Positions 1-14,556 of a stretch of 64,000 nucleotides of DNA are shown piece by piece. Origin of the DNA: Casuarius casuarius (taxonomy: Eukaryota > Chordata > Aves > Casuariiformes > Casuariidae); assembly GCA_003342895.1 (NCBI GenBank), contig PTFA01000536.1, forward strand, positions 121,972-185,971, read 5' to 3'. Position 1 is the stretch's first letter. Each line of letters starts with the position of its first letter. Made by a program: the position numbers and the translations under genes. The notes below the pieces were generated by a model that was not told the origin of the DNA, ran no database searches, and worked only from the letters and a program-made list of their open reading frames with translations.

Positions 1-171
1 GGTGGCACATAGCATCTCTGAGACAGTGTGTCTCCCTATGCACCTACTGGATTAACACATGCATGATTTGGTTAAGTTACAAGTAGTATGTTATGGAAGT
101 CTTTTCTTTACTTTGTCATTCTTCCTTATATTCACTTGTCTTCTTTCCCTTTCCTTTTTTCCTCTCACTAC

Positions 172-187
172 TTTTTTTTTTTTTTTT
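172..187. repeat. Poly-T tract (16 T)
   Basis: An uninterrupted T run follows a C/T-rich stretch beginning near 118. It is a simple low-complexity tract; no retroposon body is visible next to it on either strand, so it is not called as a poly-A tail. Confidence 0.9.
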
Positions 188-3100
188 CCTTCTCTTGACT
201 TAGTAACCTAATGGTGGTGCAAGACTTGCTGGAGTGATACTGACTTTTATCTATTTAATATGTTTTGGATGGCCCATGCAGAAATTATTTGTGTTAATAT
301 TTGGTTAATTCTTTCTGCAAAATGGAGAATTGTGCACACAACCTTAAATTAGCACTGTCCAAACTAACTCTGGAACCAGTTCCTTTAAAACAATTTATTC
401 AAGTCGGGTCAGTACTGCACCCAAACTAGTTATGTTTGTTCCAGGCAAAGCTGACAGGCTGAGGCATGGGGCCATGCTAATATGGCTATACTGACTTTTT
501 GAAGTAAGCTACGCTGTGCCATATGGATGAAAGTTCCTTTACTACATCAGAGATGTCTGTTTTACACTTCATTTCAGTAGCAGGCATTATTCTGTGTTTC
601 TCATCAGTCATCATACAGTGTCAGCCCTTATTGCTGCAAGAATAAAGATATTTCTCATCCCATTCAGAAGTATGTGGACTTCTCTAAAACACAGGAGCTT
701 CTTTTCCTCTGTTTTCCCTGTGCCAGAAGCCTGGCTTCTGCATATGTATTTGGAGGATCCTACAACACTGAATGGAAATGTGAAGTCTGGTAGCTCACCC
801 AGAAGAAAGATCTTGGAGCTTTTCTCAAGTCTTCAGCAACCCTGAAGTGGTTCTAACAGCTCTTAGTCTCTTTGATCACTTTTCTGGAAGCTTGATTTTG
901 ATTTAGTAATTCACAGAAAAAAGAGGTTGAAGTGTAAAGTTAGTTTAGCATCTCTCCACAAATGCAAAATTCTCTCCTGCAGATCATATGTGTGTTTATC
1001 GGACTTCCCCATAACTGTCAGGATGCCTAAGTGGTCTTGCTGAATTTTGGCGGGAATCTAGTAAAGACACTGAAGTTTACAAGGCCCAGGTGGCACTCTG
1101 ACAGATGAATTGCAATGGCAGCTTGAGGGCTTGGTATATTAAGCATGATGAGGGGGTGGGTGAGGGAGGAGGGCCTCTGTGGAGTTGCACATCCTTCATC
1201 TGCTTCCTTAAGCTTTCCAAGAGGAAAATTCATTAGAGAGATTAAGTGCAAGACCAAATCTCTGATGTGACAGGGGAGTGCAGCTGGATTTCTTCCCACT
1301 TGCCCGGCTTTGATACCTCAATATATTAATTGATTAGGTCATAGGAATGCCCTTCTGGAACTTGTAATCTATTTAAAACCCCAACTTGGGCACAAGGCGT
1401 TGTATATTAACATATACAGCCAGCCTTCACGAAGACCAGCCTGAACCTGCTAAAGTACAACCTGTCTGAGAAACACCAAAGCTTTGAAGAGTGTGCGGCC
1501 TAGGTAGTAGGTATTTGATAATTATCTTTTTAATCTGCTTGAAACAAGACTATGGCATCTGATCCTGTGCAGGACTTACGTCTTCAGGACACTCTCAAGG
1601 CTGATTTTGCACAGCTTGTTTCTAATTAGTGGGTTAAAAGTGAATAAAGCAGCAGACGTTTTCAGGTATTCTACTCTGGTCTCATCCTTTATTCTACATG
1701 CATCCCAGCCTAAATACAATCGATAAATTTACCCAGCTCTGGGCAGATGCTTTGATGACAAGAGATGCAACACCTCTCTTTCTTTAAAATATTAGCAACA
1801 TTGAGATCAATCTCTTTATTTCTAGAAGGCTTTTTGTTAATGTCATATTCTGTTTATACACACACAGATACACATATGTATACATAAATGTATTCCAGTT
1901 TTGTCCATCTGAACTTTCACAGGCTAGGTAATGAAATGCACCAGGTTTGACCTCAAGCATGAGATCATTTATTTCTCTCTTTCCTAATTGTGCCCTGCAT
2001 GGATCTTTAGCAATGCACTGTATCTTTGAAGCAGCTTAGTTTCCTGGAGATAAAATAATTCTTCATATCTGTTCTTAAGGAAGAAATGAAACAGATACAT
2101 CTCATTTGTATGGGAAGCACTATTATGTTTGGCTAGATATGCATGGCTTTTATGCAAGAAGTAATTGGAGATAAAACTCATGTAAGGAGCATTTGAGGTG
2201 TAAAAACACATCAAAAGAAAATACAGACTGGTAGGCTGAGAATAGTGTGGCAGTACTGAATTGTTTCTTAGGTAGTTTTTAGTTTTCATTTATTAGAGGC
2301 AGAGATTCATTTGACTCAGGAGTAATAGATATCCAGCCACAGGAGCACTGAGGAACCGCCTTCTGAGGTACTTACTGAGGTCATCAGTCAAACCTTTGAA
2401 GAGGGTGTCTTAAATTATAAGTGCTCTTTGCAGAACTGAAATCAAAAAGGATGTAGTGAATGGGGATGCTGAGGGTAACTTCTTAAAGCAAAATAAAATA
2501 TGAAAGAGAGGACTGAAGACATATTAACCTATGTGCTAGGAGGACAATGACTATTATAAAGTGAAGTAAAAAGGATGCTCATGTATCTTCTTCAAGGGTT
2601 ATATTGGCCCATATTTAGTAAGTTTTATTGGCAGAAAAGCAGCTCAGCTTTGCAAAGTTTGTGATTCCAGTATTAAAGAGACACGGACTATTTGTCCTTC
2701 CTCTGGTGTTACACTGAGGGTAAAAAGGGAGGATGAGGTCTCACAGCACAGCCTCTGCTTTATTTTTTCTCTTTTATCATTAACCTGCTGTCTGGAGCAG
2801 TCAGCTGGGTGCACAGCCTGGAAGTTAGCTATTCCAGAAATAGGATGGAGTCACTGAGGAGGAGGAGAATTTTGACTCCTTTTGTGGCAACACTTTATGA
2901 GATCTGCTCTTGACTTGGTGAAGTTAAAGGTCCCCTGTATGAGAACATTTAAGTTCTAATTTAGTTTTTCAGCTCCATTTTGGAGCTGATTTGAATGGAT
3001 TTGGCTCCATTTTATATAGAGCTATCTGAAAGTTTCAAATGCTCTTTGAAATATGGGACATTTGGAAAAAAATGAACAACTGGAGTACTGAGATTAACAG

Positions 3101-4420
3101 TCTAAATTCTGAAAGTGGGATTTTCCAAATGTAAGTACAGAATATAGAGTGGGGTGACTGGCTACATTAATCACTAGTCTGAGTCATGAAAATGTGTGCC
3201 AATGAGGTTCAAGGGGATGAGTCTCCTCTTCCTGTGATACCAATCACTGCAAAATTTTCTCTTGCTTCATGTAACACTTTGAATTCAGACAGCAGATGCA
3301 TGTGTTCCTGTATAGCTCCTGTATTCATTTGGGGAATGGAACATTACTTTGGGTAATATCTATTTGTTTTTTGTAAAAGTGTCTGTAACTCTGTCGACAG
3401 TAACTATGCTGGTCAGATTCCTTATGTAGACAAGGAATTTCAACTGTTCAAGGGAATTTAAGCTAAGGTATTTTAAAATGAAGATTCACAAATAGAGTTT
3501 TATTTTTCTCTGTGTCTTGTTCATCTAACAGGCCTGAAGGAAGCCAGTTTATATCCAATATAGAAACCTCACAATCTCAAAAAAGAGCATGCCATTTGTG
3601 CTGAAACCATGAACTTATTTGAGTATAAGGGTATCTTCATATAACTGAAGTAATGTTATGTTTCTTCATTCACTTCCTTCTCATGTGTGAATAGTTCTAT
3701 CAGTTTGCTGACTGCTGCAAGCACGTTCTTGTTATCCTCTGTGAAAAAGAGCAGTGGACCAGAGGGCAATCTAAAGATACAGCCCGTGGCAACAAAAAGA
3801 GGTCTATTCAATCACTAAAGAAACTGAATGAGTGTTTTTAATATCACAGTGTGTTGTACTTAGGCAATCAAACTGGTTTCTTTGCTAACCATCCATAACT
3901 TTTGAAAGGATTGCTAAACTAAAATAGTCCTCTGAAAATTAAAACAAAAAAAACAAATAAAAGTTTGTCAGAACTTCTGAGTCTAGGACAGTCTCCAAAA
4001 CAACTGAACGTATTGTGCGTTTTGCCTCATACTTAACCTCCAGTCTGTAGGACTGCATCCAGATATTTGGACATAGCCAGCAGCCCCTGAAGCTGCTAGA
4101 TATACAGTACCCACATCCTCTGCAAGCAGGTGCCGGCTATGCTTGAAAAATCACGGACTGTAAAACCTGAGTAACTAATATTCAGAATACCTCAGAACTG
4201 CCCTAAATCGACAAGATAGAAAAAAAATTAGAAACCTTCTCCTTGAATTCTCTATGCTTTGTTTCGGTTCTTTTACGTTTAATTTAACTAAAATGATTGT
4301 GACATCCCACAGGAAAGAAAAACAAAACACAAAAAAACCCTGTCAGCTGGAGATTCAAGAGCTTTAATTTTCATTTGAAAACCTGGATGGGTAAAGTATG
4401 CCAATGATACCATTGCCCAG
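188..4420. other. Unassigned AT-rich sequence, no gene seen
   Basis: No repeat family, RNA gene or coding exon could be recognised. Reading frames stay under about 100 codons, have no domain signature and are mutually overlapping on both strands. The composition is ordinary intergenic or intronic vertebrate DNA with occasional A-rich runs (for example near 3945 and 4330). Confidence 0.6.
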
Positions 4421-4620
4421 TACTTAATAATGAGCTGCTGTGCAGCCTGCTTTGTGTTTGCTTTGTGCTAGGATGCAGATTTGTTTTGCTCTGTAGCAGG
4501 CACCTGTTGACAGCTATCGCCGGTGTTTCATTCCGATATCTGCAAGTGGCACATCTCCTGCCGTGCTCTGAATCCAGCGTGCTGAACCAACAGTGAAACA
4601 TACTTTTCTATAGCACGCAT
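4421..4620. promoter_or_regulatory. Possible conserved noncoding block (weak)
   Basis: This stretch is less AT-rich than its surroundings and carries several CpGs in an otherwise CpG-poor region. It holds a CACCTG E-box (4501-4506) followed two bases later by TGACAGCT (4508-4515), a core recognised by MEIS/TGIF-type homeodomain proteins. A 76-codon reading frame crosses it on the minus strand but shows no domain. The regulatory reading is inference from composition and motifs only; such motifs occur often by chance. Confidence 0.2.
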
Positions 4621-6250
4621 TTGCTATTTGAATTACCGTTGTTAAAAGATTTGTGTAAAGGATATAAGCTAAACTGGAAAGCTGAGCAGCATTCCTTTTT
4701 TAATGTGTGTTCTGATTATTATTTTAATTTAACTTTACTTTTTTAAAAAAATACCTGTTTGTAAAAATAGCTTCTGTTCTAAAGTGGCAGTGCTATATGT
4801 TTTGCTAAGTTGGGGAAAAATGCTAAATGTTCCTTAAACAAAACTGGAAAAATTGGAGACACCTCCATATGTTCAAAAAAAAGTAAATAAAAGTTGCATA
4901 AGGGTTAAAAAGTCCTTCCTTTTAACATTACATTCCTAGAAACAAGGACAGTCATAAAGAACTTCACATACTAATTTACCTTACCAGCACAATCCCAAAC
5001 ATTTGAAAGCTTGGAGGTGAACACCGTACTTCCCGCTACTATTGCCCTGGTGGCAATCTGAAATAGAAAATGGTGAATCTAGTGAAGTGTCATCTGCCTT
5101 AACTTACAATTTTATTTCATCTCTGACAACTGCTCAAGATTAATATCCCTAAATTTAGATGTATGTATCTTATGCATGTACATTCCCACTTTTCCACTGA
5201 CCAGAGCAGAACTTCAGACACCTAGCTCACATGTAGACACCTGTGTGTGTCTTTTACAGAATCCCATCCAAGAAGACTTAAATCATATAATCTCCTGCTG
5301 CTTCACAACTTTAAATAATTTTAAGAAAAATAAAACATAATGGAGAAACCAAGAAGCAAAACTACATGTTAAAATCAGTTTAGACTAAAGAATAATCTTA
5401 AGGAATTAATCCTTCTTTAGAAACCTGATTTACTAATCTATGCCTACCTTTAAAAGCATATGTGCATGTCCTGTAGGTAGCATTCTTCATTAACATGCTT
5501 GCAGTGCTTTGGTTAGCTAAAGCCTTCAGGCAAGTATAGATGTTTCACACTTCTAAAGCAAAGACAGAATGGCAGCCACAGTTCTTAACTCTCTCAGCCT
5601 TTTCTGTTGTCTGTCAGTGTAGAATCTAAGGGCAGGCTTCCTCTGCGTAAACGTCGACATCTACCTTGTAAATGTCTATGCAAAAACTAATTTCCCTAAG
5701 CTTTCTTAATGTATTCTTTATGCTACTCTGGAGAGAGAAAGAACCACTTATAGGGAACAATTAATCTCATCTTAAAATAGAAGGAACAAATTGCTTCCTA
5801 AAAATGCCTTTTTCCTTCACGTGAAGGAACTACAAAGAGATTTTAGGGAGAGTGTCTCAGATGTAGACTTCCACATTATAAACAACTAAAGTTAGGTGAG
5901 ATTAATTTCATTCTAAGTATCAATATAAATAGCTGTATCACCATTTATATGAATAGCCGTGCATATAGAACCAGCATACTTAAGTTTAGGTACATTAAAG
6001 ACCCACACCATGAAATTACAGCATTTAGATGAAAAAGCTGTGATACTTCCATAGCAAAGTGACTTTCTAAATCACTTTGATGAAAAGTTGTAAAAGTACA
6101 TTTTTGTTTCTAAACCTGGATTTTTTTCTGCTTTCATAATCCACGGTGTTTATAGCTCTGATGTAAAAAGATAAGGCTGGAATACCAGTGCAGTGAATTT
6201 TCAAAAATTAATATTTACTCAGTCTTAGTCTGTACATAAATACATATGTA
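4621..6250. other. Unassigned AT-rich sequence, no gene seen
   Basis: Strongly AT-rich sequence with short A and T runs. No repeat family, RNA gene or coding exon was recognised on either strand. Confidence 0.6.
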
Positions 6251-6345
6251 CATCACACACACACACATGCACACATGCACGTGCATGCACACACACATAT
6301 TTGGGAAATTATAGATATATTATTTATTTATTTATTTATTTATGT
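6251..6345. repeat. Compound microsatellite (CA)n / (TTTA)n
   Basis: A CA-rich segment at 6251-6300 is followed by about 20 bases of non-repeat sequence and then six TTTA units at about 6320-6343. The CA part is interrupted by ATGC steps that create a perfect 14-bp palindrome at 6274-6287, centred on CACGTG. Length variation by slippage would be expected. Confidence 0.9.
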
Positions 6346-6585
6346 ATTTTATATATAAATATACAGTATATTCTAAAGCAATGCTTATTGCAATTAGAGG
6401 CCTGATCCATAAATCGTTAATTCCTTCAACTGAAGGCTTCCAGAAACTATCAGAGGAAAAATCAAAGATAGAATTTAAGCTAATAATGTTGAAAGGGCAA
6501 AATTATGGTTGTATAGCAATACCAAACAGTTTTGACAATCTGAGCTCTTTCAAATTGTAACCTAAATTCTATATAGCCTAAGTTC

Positions 6586-6621
6586 TTCCTCCCTCCTTCC
6601 CTCCCTTCCTTCCTTCCTCCT
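6586..6621. repeat. Imperfect (TTCC)n pyrimidine tract
   Basis: A C/T-only stretch built from TTCC, CTCC and CTTCC units. It is a simple-sequence repeat with purines confined to the minus strand. Confidence 0.85.
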
Positions 6622-9600
6622 TTACATTACAGATTTGAGGTTGTTTTAGGTTGTTATTTATATAGTAAATATTTTATAGAGTTTGCTGAGAATTTCAAAA
6701 TCTTTTAACCACTTTAAACATTAATCTCATAGTCCTTAAATGTACCCTGATTTAAGTGTTTTCTGGACTTTTCATCTCAAAAGGCACCACTGTTTGCTCC
6801 ACACCTACTAATACCATATTAAGTTGTCAGAGCTCTCAGTGAGCCCTTTGCAACCATTCTCTCCCCACAGTCACTTGCATAACCACCATTCACTCTTATC
6901 TGAAAGTAAAACATGTTGGAAGCAGTATCTGGTTTTGTGTCTTCCTTCTCTTCTTTTGCTCATCCCACATTTTCTCTCATTTTGCTCTCTGTCTTACCAA
7001 GGCCTGTCTCTCCCTTTCTTTGTCCAAATTCTATTCTACTTATTCTGCTTGCTCTTTTGTTTTTGTTTTCTTTTTCTTTATTTGCTTTTGGTGAGAGGGT
7101 GCCTGTTAAAGATACTGCACGATATTTTGTTTTGTTTTTTTTTCTCTGTGATCTGCACATACATGACTTCAAAAGTTTGGCTACCTTTAGGTATGTTGTC
7201 AGGAATTTAATGATTTATTAGACAAGAGGAAGATGTCAAAGTTAATTCTCCATCAAAGCAGGGGTAGCTAAGTTGTTAATAATTCCTTTACTTTAAAAGC
7301 AGTTTTAATCTAGAGCTCCCCTGCACGTGAGGTTTCTGCACTACTATGAACTGATGAGTTTTCTATTTCAAAGGACTGCCCATTTATTTAATTCCTTAAT
7401 ACTGTCCAGTGAGAGGACTTACTGTAAATAAAGAAATGCATAGAGCTGTAAAAGTGGATCATTTTTAAGGACCGTCATTTCTTAGAAACTGTGTACAATA
7501 TATTGCACAGAATTTCAGAATATTATGCTGACATACCTGCCAATACCACATCTTTCTGCAGGTGCTGCTTTCCTTGATAATCCATTTTACTGCTGTATTG
7601 ACTGGTGACCTATTGTGCTGCTTCTTAGATGTCCAGAAATCCCACAAAATGGCAGAATAATATAAACTGAGCAAATCTTCAGTCAGCAGTTCATGTTCAG
7701 TCAGTTTTATTTGTCCTAGAAGTAACAGATCCGCTGTACATGTGATAAAGAACTATATTGTGCAGACACAGTATATCTCATATGTCCAACACATTTTCAA
7801 ATTAATTGTGTCCGCTCAGCAGATTTGTCATGACATGCGTTGAACCAACTACCTGGAGGCCTACAGTTCTTATTGGCAGTTCTTTACTGGTCACAAGATA
7901 GATATTTTGTTGATATTATTGCTATTAAAATTTAACTGGATTGAAATGAAATCCTTCTAAAATTCAGATAGATTAAGGTTAAAAATTGTTTCTAATAGTG
8001 CTGTAGTTTCAGATTTAATTGTGAAGTCATGGTTCCATCTTTATGCCAAACATTTACTTAAATGTAGTTAACCTGATAAAGTAAAGAACACAGATATTAT
8101 TTTCTATCCTTCTGGCAAAAACCTGAAGAAACAGATGGGTTTTCACTATGCACTAAACATAATAAGCTCAGATACTTTTAACTGCAGCCCCTGAATTATA
8201 TATGAAATCCAGTAACATGTTTTTTAAAAGTACATGAATCCCTAGATTTCTTTTGTGCTATTGGATAAAAAAGGCTGGTTCGAATGCAAAAATAGCAGCT
8301 GTATAAATAGAAGAACAGTTTGTAGGAAAATATAGGGAAGAGAGCATTATCTTATAGCTCTGAACCACTAAAAGATGGCTTCTTGGGCAATTAGAATATT
8401 TCGGCCTGGGCAGCTGGGAAGATTAAAGTTCTTTTCAGGAGATTTGTAATATGTCTCAAAACAAGAAGAATCAGAACCTAAATGTTAAAAGCTGCTGAAC
8501 CTCTAGTGCCTTGATCCAGGTTCTGCGACACTAAATGCTTCATCTTCAAATGAGCAGGTCTTCCATTTCGTCAGTGGTGTTCACAAGAATGAGTTGAGCA
8601 CATTATGTTTCACCTGAAGACACTGAGCATCAAAGTGATGGGAGGCAAAAGCAGAATTCACAATAACCCAGGCAGATAGCCTATAGGAAATACCAGATGA
8701 TCTGTTCCTCGTGTGAAGCTGGTTTTCTGTAGCTCAGGTGTATGAAACAGAATTAGAAAGACTGAAACATCTTCTTTCTTTAGACAATTTTCACAGTATT
8801 TGGTTAAAAAATGGGGCTTGCCTCTTCTACAATAACATGTCTCTTGAAATGTCCAATGATTGTTTAAGGCAAAATTCATAAACAGTCCAGGAATGGCCTC
8901 CTTGTGTCCTTTTTCCTCTCCAGAAAGACAGCCCTGATCTCAGGTGTGAAGGGCTGGATTCCTTCTCTTCTGCTGTGCTTCCTGCCCCGTGATTCTTTTG
9001 CATTCCCCTGCAAGGGCTTTCAAATCCAATTCTTTTACCTTATGTTCCAGTCCCCAGACAAATACAACATGATATAGGGCGTTTTCAGTGTTTCTTACTA
9101 CTGTTGCTTTGCTTTTCATGGAATAATTAAAAATTCATTGGGCTAGAGAGAGGGAGAATAAACCTCACTCTAATCTCATGGCACAAGAGTGTAGTCTAGC
9201 TTCCACACTCATTTTCAATGCTGATTAGTTTCAATGAAGGCTGAGGGCTTCTGAAAATCCTGTTGGGACCTCTCTATTTTTTTAGACACCTACCTACACT
9301 TTAAAATCTGACTGAAGATCTCAATTTCCCTAAAACAAGAGCTGGGATTCTGTCATTAGAAAAAAAGGTTACGTGAAAGAGGGGTAGACCACAGTTCGGT
9401 CAATTAGCTATTAAATAAAATTAGGATAAATTCTAACCACAGTAACTGATATAAATCTAGACTACTTCAGATGAGGATGATTAAGTTATTCTGAATTTAT
9501 AGTAGTATACCTTATTTTTAGCTTTATATCTTAAGAAATAATAGTTGCTTCCTACAGGTATTACAAGCTCTATATCCTAGCAATATCAGACATCCAAGAA

Positions 9601-12600
9601 GCCAATAATAAGCCTATGTAATATATATATTTCAGAGAAGACATTTGACCTTATTTGTGTAGTATCTTCAGCTGAAGTTGGATTTCTTAGGGAAGTAAGG
9701 CCCATTAGTGTAACTCAGGGCTGTAGGGACATTTTTTGCATCTTAACATATTAATGGAAGAGTTTAAAATAGATTAAACTGATAGCTTAGAAGAAATACA
9801 TGATAAAATATACTAAAAGTATTCATGGTCATAATTTTTACTCATAATTACATTTTAAACTGTTATATCTCTAATACTGAGGGAATTTCAATGTAAAAGA
9901 AGAACATGATTTCTAATAGAGCTATACATATCTTGCAATATGGATTAAAAGCACTTGCTAAGCAGCAAGGAAATTGTGTCACACTGCACTGGTTGTAGAA
10001 AGAAACTTCTGTCATGCCAGAGTAGACTGAAAAGAATAAAGAAATATGGCAGACAGAAAGAATCACGGCTGTCTTGAACTTTCAGATTAACTCCTTTACA
10101 GAAAAAATGGTTTCCATGACACACCACTGTTACTCTGCATATGCTTGTCTTTTTCCTTTTCTTTTTTTCTTCCCAGTTACTAACCAGAACTGATTTTTGG
10201 TCTTTTCCTAACATAGAACCTAACGCTGAAAAATCCAGAGCAAGTTACATTTGATGGAAATTGAGAGTGCTCAGGCCTGTGCAGAGAAGGGGGATGCATT
10301 AGAGCTGAACTGAACAAAACCTATTTTTTGGCATTTTCATCATACTGAAAATATAGTGGAACCTGATTTAAGCCAGACTATTCCACTTCTACTTCAGTGA
10401 AAGTGTACTACACTTAAAGTTAGAATAATAGAGTGATGAATCAGACTTTTCAGTGTTAGAAACAAAACTACCACAGTGACTCCTAAATCTATGAACTGCT
10501 GAATACGCTGAACTTGACAGAGTTATACCAGCTTAAAAATGAAACAATACACCTGTGAATTAAGCAGAAAATTCACCTCATATAATTTTTAATACATGTT
10601 TAAAATATAAATCTGCCATTCACATGGTATTTGTTGATATTTTATGATCATGTCTATACCTATATGATACCTGTCAGTAATCTTTTTTATTATGATTATT
10701 TTTGTGACTGTTTCATCTTTTCCCTTACAAGGCTGCCTCGTGACCTGCCTCTTACAGGTATGTATCAGTAAGACAATGCTCTGGCCCTTAATTCCAGCCT
10801 AGCCCTGGCCTAGAGTAGCTCCCACCTGTAGACAGCAGCTTCTGCTGAACCCTTCGAGGCAAAAGTGCTGCAGAGATGTTCTTCTTGCATCTCAGAGAAC
10901 TTGGGAGATTTATTGATGTATTTTACTCCAAAGAAGTATGGTACGTCATGGAGCTCCTGCTGGTGTAATGATCTACACAGTACGTGTTTTAGGGCTCAGC
11001 CAGCTGATACCCTTTCTTCTAAAGCAAAACTTAGAAAAAAACCAACCCCTTGCCCCAAAGCAACAACAGCAAAAAAATCTTTAAGAGCCTTTTTTTCCCC
11101 TTCAGGAAACAGATTACCATAAATTTCCCAGCCCGGCCTTTCTTTGCTGTGAAGCATCCTGGCAGGCTTTGTCAGGTGAAGTATGAGAGGTGACTGATGG
11201 TAAGCAGCATGATTCTCATCACAACGATGAATGTGGCAGGTCAGGAAATTCCACACTGAATAAGTCCCTCGTGCAGCCACAAATATTAACTAGAGTTATA
11301 AATACTGATGGCACTGGATTCTACTGGCAGCCATCCTTATTCTGAACATTCACAGTTTGGGCTAAATCCTTGTCCCATTGAAGTGAACAGTAAAATTCCC
11401 CTTGAGTTTAGAAAAATTACATTATGTCTTTTCCTCCCATAACCTGAACATATAGTCTAACAATTCTAAACACTTACTAGAACTTATTTATAATATTCGG
11501 AGGCATTATGAAAATAGTTAAGTAAGTAGTACTTGTCTATCTATGCACAATTATTCACTTTCCAGGGTCTCTGTCCATCTTACTTCAGTCCAGATAATCT
11601 TTTCCTTTCCACTGATGAAAGTGGCATCATCTAGTAGACACCCAAAAGAAGAATATGAGTAACCATAAGCACAAGACTATTTTTCTGTAGCCTATTATCC
11701 TGTTTCTATCCCACCTCCTTTTCAGTTCTCTCCCTTCAAAAAAGGCAGAGTAATAATAAGGGACTACAAAAGTCAAAATCAGAATATTCTGCATCTTCTT
11801 ATTGAGCTATTTATTTCATCTTTTCTTTGCACAATTTGATTGAATGGATATGCCAATGCTTATTGGAAAAGCACTAAACAGTAATGAAGGGGTTTTTTTC
11901 ATTGTTTTCATCTTTTTCCTTGTTCCAGCTGTTAAGAGAATGTGGTAGAAGGAAAACACTTTTCTTCATGCAGAGGTGAAAAAGTTTGATTAAATCCCCA
12001 GCTGGCACTTTTAAATAATTGCTGTAACTCAGCTGTTTGCAATTTAGAACAGTGTAGTTTCTCTGAATAACTGTTCCATCAATTTAATAGACAGTTTTAT
12101 ATGGATGCTATTTGCTAAATTTTTGACCGAATGTGGTGACTCTTTTTTAATTGTCCATAGACAAGTATTGCTTACTTAACTACTATCGTAATGTCTCCCA
12201 ATATTATAAATAACTTCTAGTAAATGTTTAGAACTGTTGGACTTTGTATAATATCTTCAAATTACAATGAGATACAGTAAATTGGTGTTTTGTAGAGTAA
12301 GTTCTTTTAAAAGAAACTTTTTTTTTCAAATTTTCTATCAAAGAAGACTGGAAATCTTCAAACAAATCTTAATTCTGACCATGTCTAAATTGAAAACAGC
12401 AAGTACATATCATCTCATTTGTCAAGTAAAAATATTTTCATTTCTTTCTACAATATAAAAGTAATTATAAAATTATTAAAGCTTCCTTACCTCAGACTCC
12501 TGAAAAGAAATCAATTCATGTTTATGAAATGCCAGTCAGAGAGGGATAAAGAAATCCATATTTTGATTTGGTATAAACTCACTGTCAGTCTCCTAATTTA

Positions 12601-14556
12601 CACTGAGAGAATGTCATGATTAATATCAAATGTTTCTGAGAGCTATAAAAAACAGCCTAGTATAAAATCTGCTCATTATGTTAAGTTAAAATTAGTCCAT
12701 TTTTCTTATATTGTATGTTGTAGATTTTTAAGAAGACAACACAACTTTGGCTTTCATTACTATGTAACCTGGATTTGAAAATGGTCTACTTGAATGGTGA
12801 CTAAAGAAAACCCAGGAAGGAGAAAAATATGCCTTAATTTCTTCCTCAGTATAAAATACCAAAATATTTCTTAATATTCTATTTTTGGAAAAGTTATGAG
12901 TTATATACCAAAACTGTATGAATTATATCTTATGTCTATATCAGATGTACTGTTTTCAGCTTGATGTTCCGCTAAAGAACATTTTGTCTCTTGGCTGTTT
13001 CATAATGACTGGAGCATACGTTAGCCAACAAAATACCCAAGAAAGTAATCTGTTTAATTAAACTTAAGACAAGTTTAGATACAAGATAAGATACCATTGA
13101 TCTTATTTTGTATTATTTATCTATACTACTATTATTAGAACTATAATGTGTGATAAATTATTTGTTAAAAAAAACAACAAAGCCATATTGTTGTATTTAT
13201 ACTTCTGATTTGGTTGCTAGTGTGACAGATGAGTTAATCTGTCTGCAATTTATATGTGGCAAATTCTTAATGTATTCTAGAATTACTTCAAAAATGAATT
13301 ATAGAATTATATGATCCATTTTATCCTTTCACAAAATATGACTTTGTGGTGATACGTTAAGACTAATAGAAGAGTTAAGTTCTCTTTAACAGGAAAGAGA
13401 TTATTGTGGGAAGTCCTATGGAAGAGTTTGAAGAGAAAAAAAAAAACAGGAAAAAAAAAAAGGAATGCACAGTTTTTATTAAGACAAACCTTGACTAAAG
13501 ATGTTTTGAATAAATGGAAAAAAAGAAGAATGCATAATATTATAATGGGCTATATAATGGCAGATGGTAATTCTAGAAAGAAATCAAAAGAATCAAGTGA
13601 AAAAGAGAAAGGTTTAGAAATGAAAAGTTCTTGTTTTATTATTGCAATAGAAGACAATAATCTGATACTTCTGTGAAGAAGATGGCACTCTGGATGGAGC
13701 CCTGCTCCAGCACAGTCCCACCAGAACTTTTCTAAACGTGCTGTTCTCAGAAATAATCAGAAGAATGCAAAGGACAGTTAGAATTGTGTGTTGAGGCTGA
13801 AAAGCAATTTGTGTACATAAAGATGAATAATCTACAGAAAAAACTTACTTTGTAAAAAGTAAGATAAGTTCTATTATTGATGAGTGTTGAAATGATGAGT
13901 TGGGAAAGGGAAGTATATGAGATGGTTCTGAGCAGTTAGTGGGAGTGGTTTACTCAAATGACATAGGATGTGTTTCTCCGGTCAGTTCAGCAGGGTTTGA
14001 AGTTTTAAAAGCAAGTTTTAGGTACCATTGAAACCAATGGAACCTGGAAACTGAAATGAGCTTAATTTGTAGGATTTGATATGTTTTATTAATTTCAGTT
14101 AATAAACCACTTATTTAGGAGTACACAGACACAATCCTTCAACTATAGTTCTAAGGCTTACGCATGAAATCAGGAAGGAGAAAAATCAGAAGTGTGGACA
14201 GCAATATCTACGAGTTGAGATGATAAAGTTATGCCTATTAACACATCTTGATTGTTAAAGGGATCCAGTCCTCAGGGAGCATGGTAATATGAAATAACTT
14301 GAACATATGAATGCCATCTGCCTGTTTCTGGCATCTCCCAACTTCCCACTATGCAAAATTTCCCGCATCATGTAAATCCCCAAATGATCATCCAGTGCTC
14401 TGATAGTCTTGCAGAAGATCCTATAATATTTATCCAATCTGGTGAATACAAGTACTGGAAAACTCAAATGTACATTGCACTAAAATGTACATGACAACCT
14501 CTAGCAATACAATATATAGTCATGTGTTCTGACTGGCATTTATGCCTATTAGTGTC
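6622..14556. other. Unassigned AT-rich sequence, no gene seen
   Basis: Nearly 8 kb without a recognisable exon, RNA gene or transposon. A 128-codon frame (6824-7210, plus) is rich in Leu, Phe and Ser because it runs through a pyrimidine-rich stretch, and two other frames overlap it, so it is read as chance. A-rich simple stretches lie near 13436-13461. The block 11820-12130 has several TAAT and CAGCTG motifs and could be conserved noncoding sequence, but nothing in the sequence proves it. Confidence 0.55.

Noticed and set aside
2376..2435. Minus-strand 60-nt segment between good splice sites
   Set aside because: All three frames contain a stop, and there is no other support; typical pseudoexon.
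6824..7221. 128- and 102-codon overlapping plus frames plus an opposite minus frame
   Set aside because: They run through a pyrimidine-rich stretch that lacks stops in several frames; Leu/Phe/Ser composition is explained by base content.
8250..8300. GGTTCGAATGC resembling a tRNA B-box (8278-8288)
   Set aside because: The sequence upstream has no A-box at the right distance and no acceptor stem pairing; a lone B-box-like 9-mer is expected by chance.
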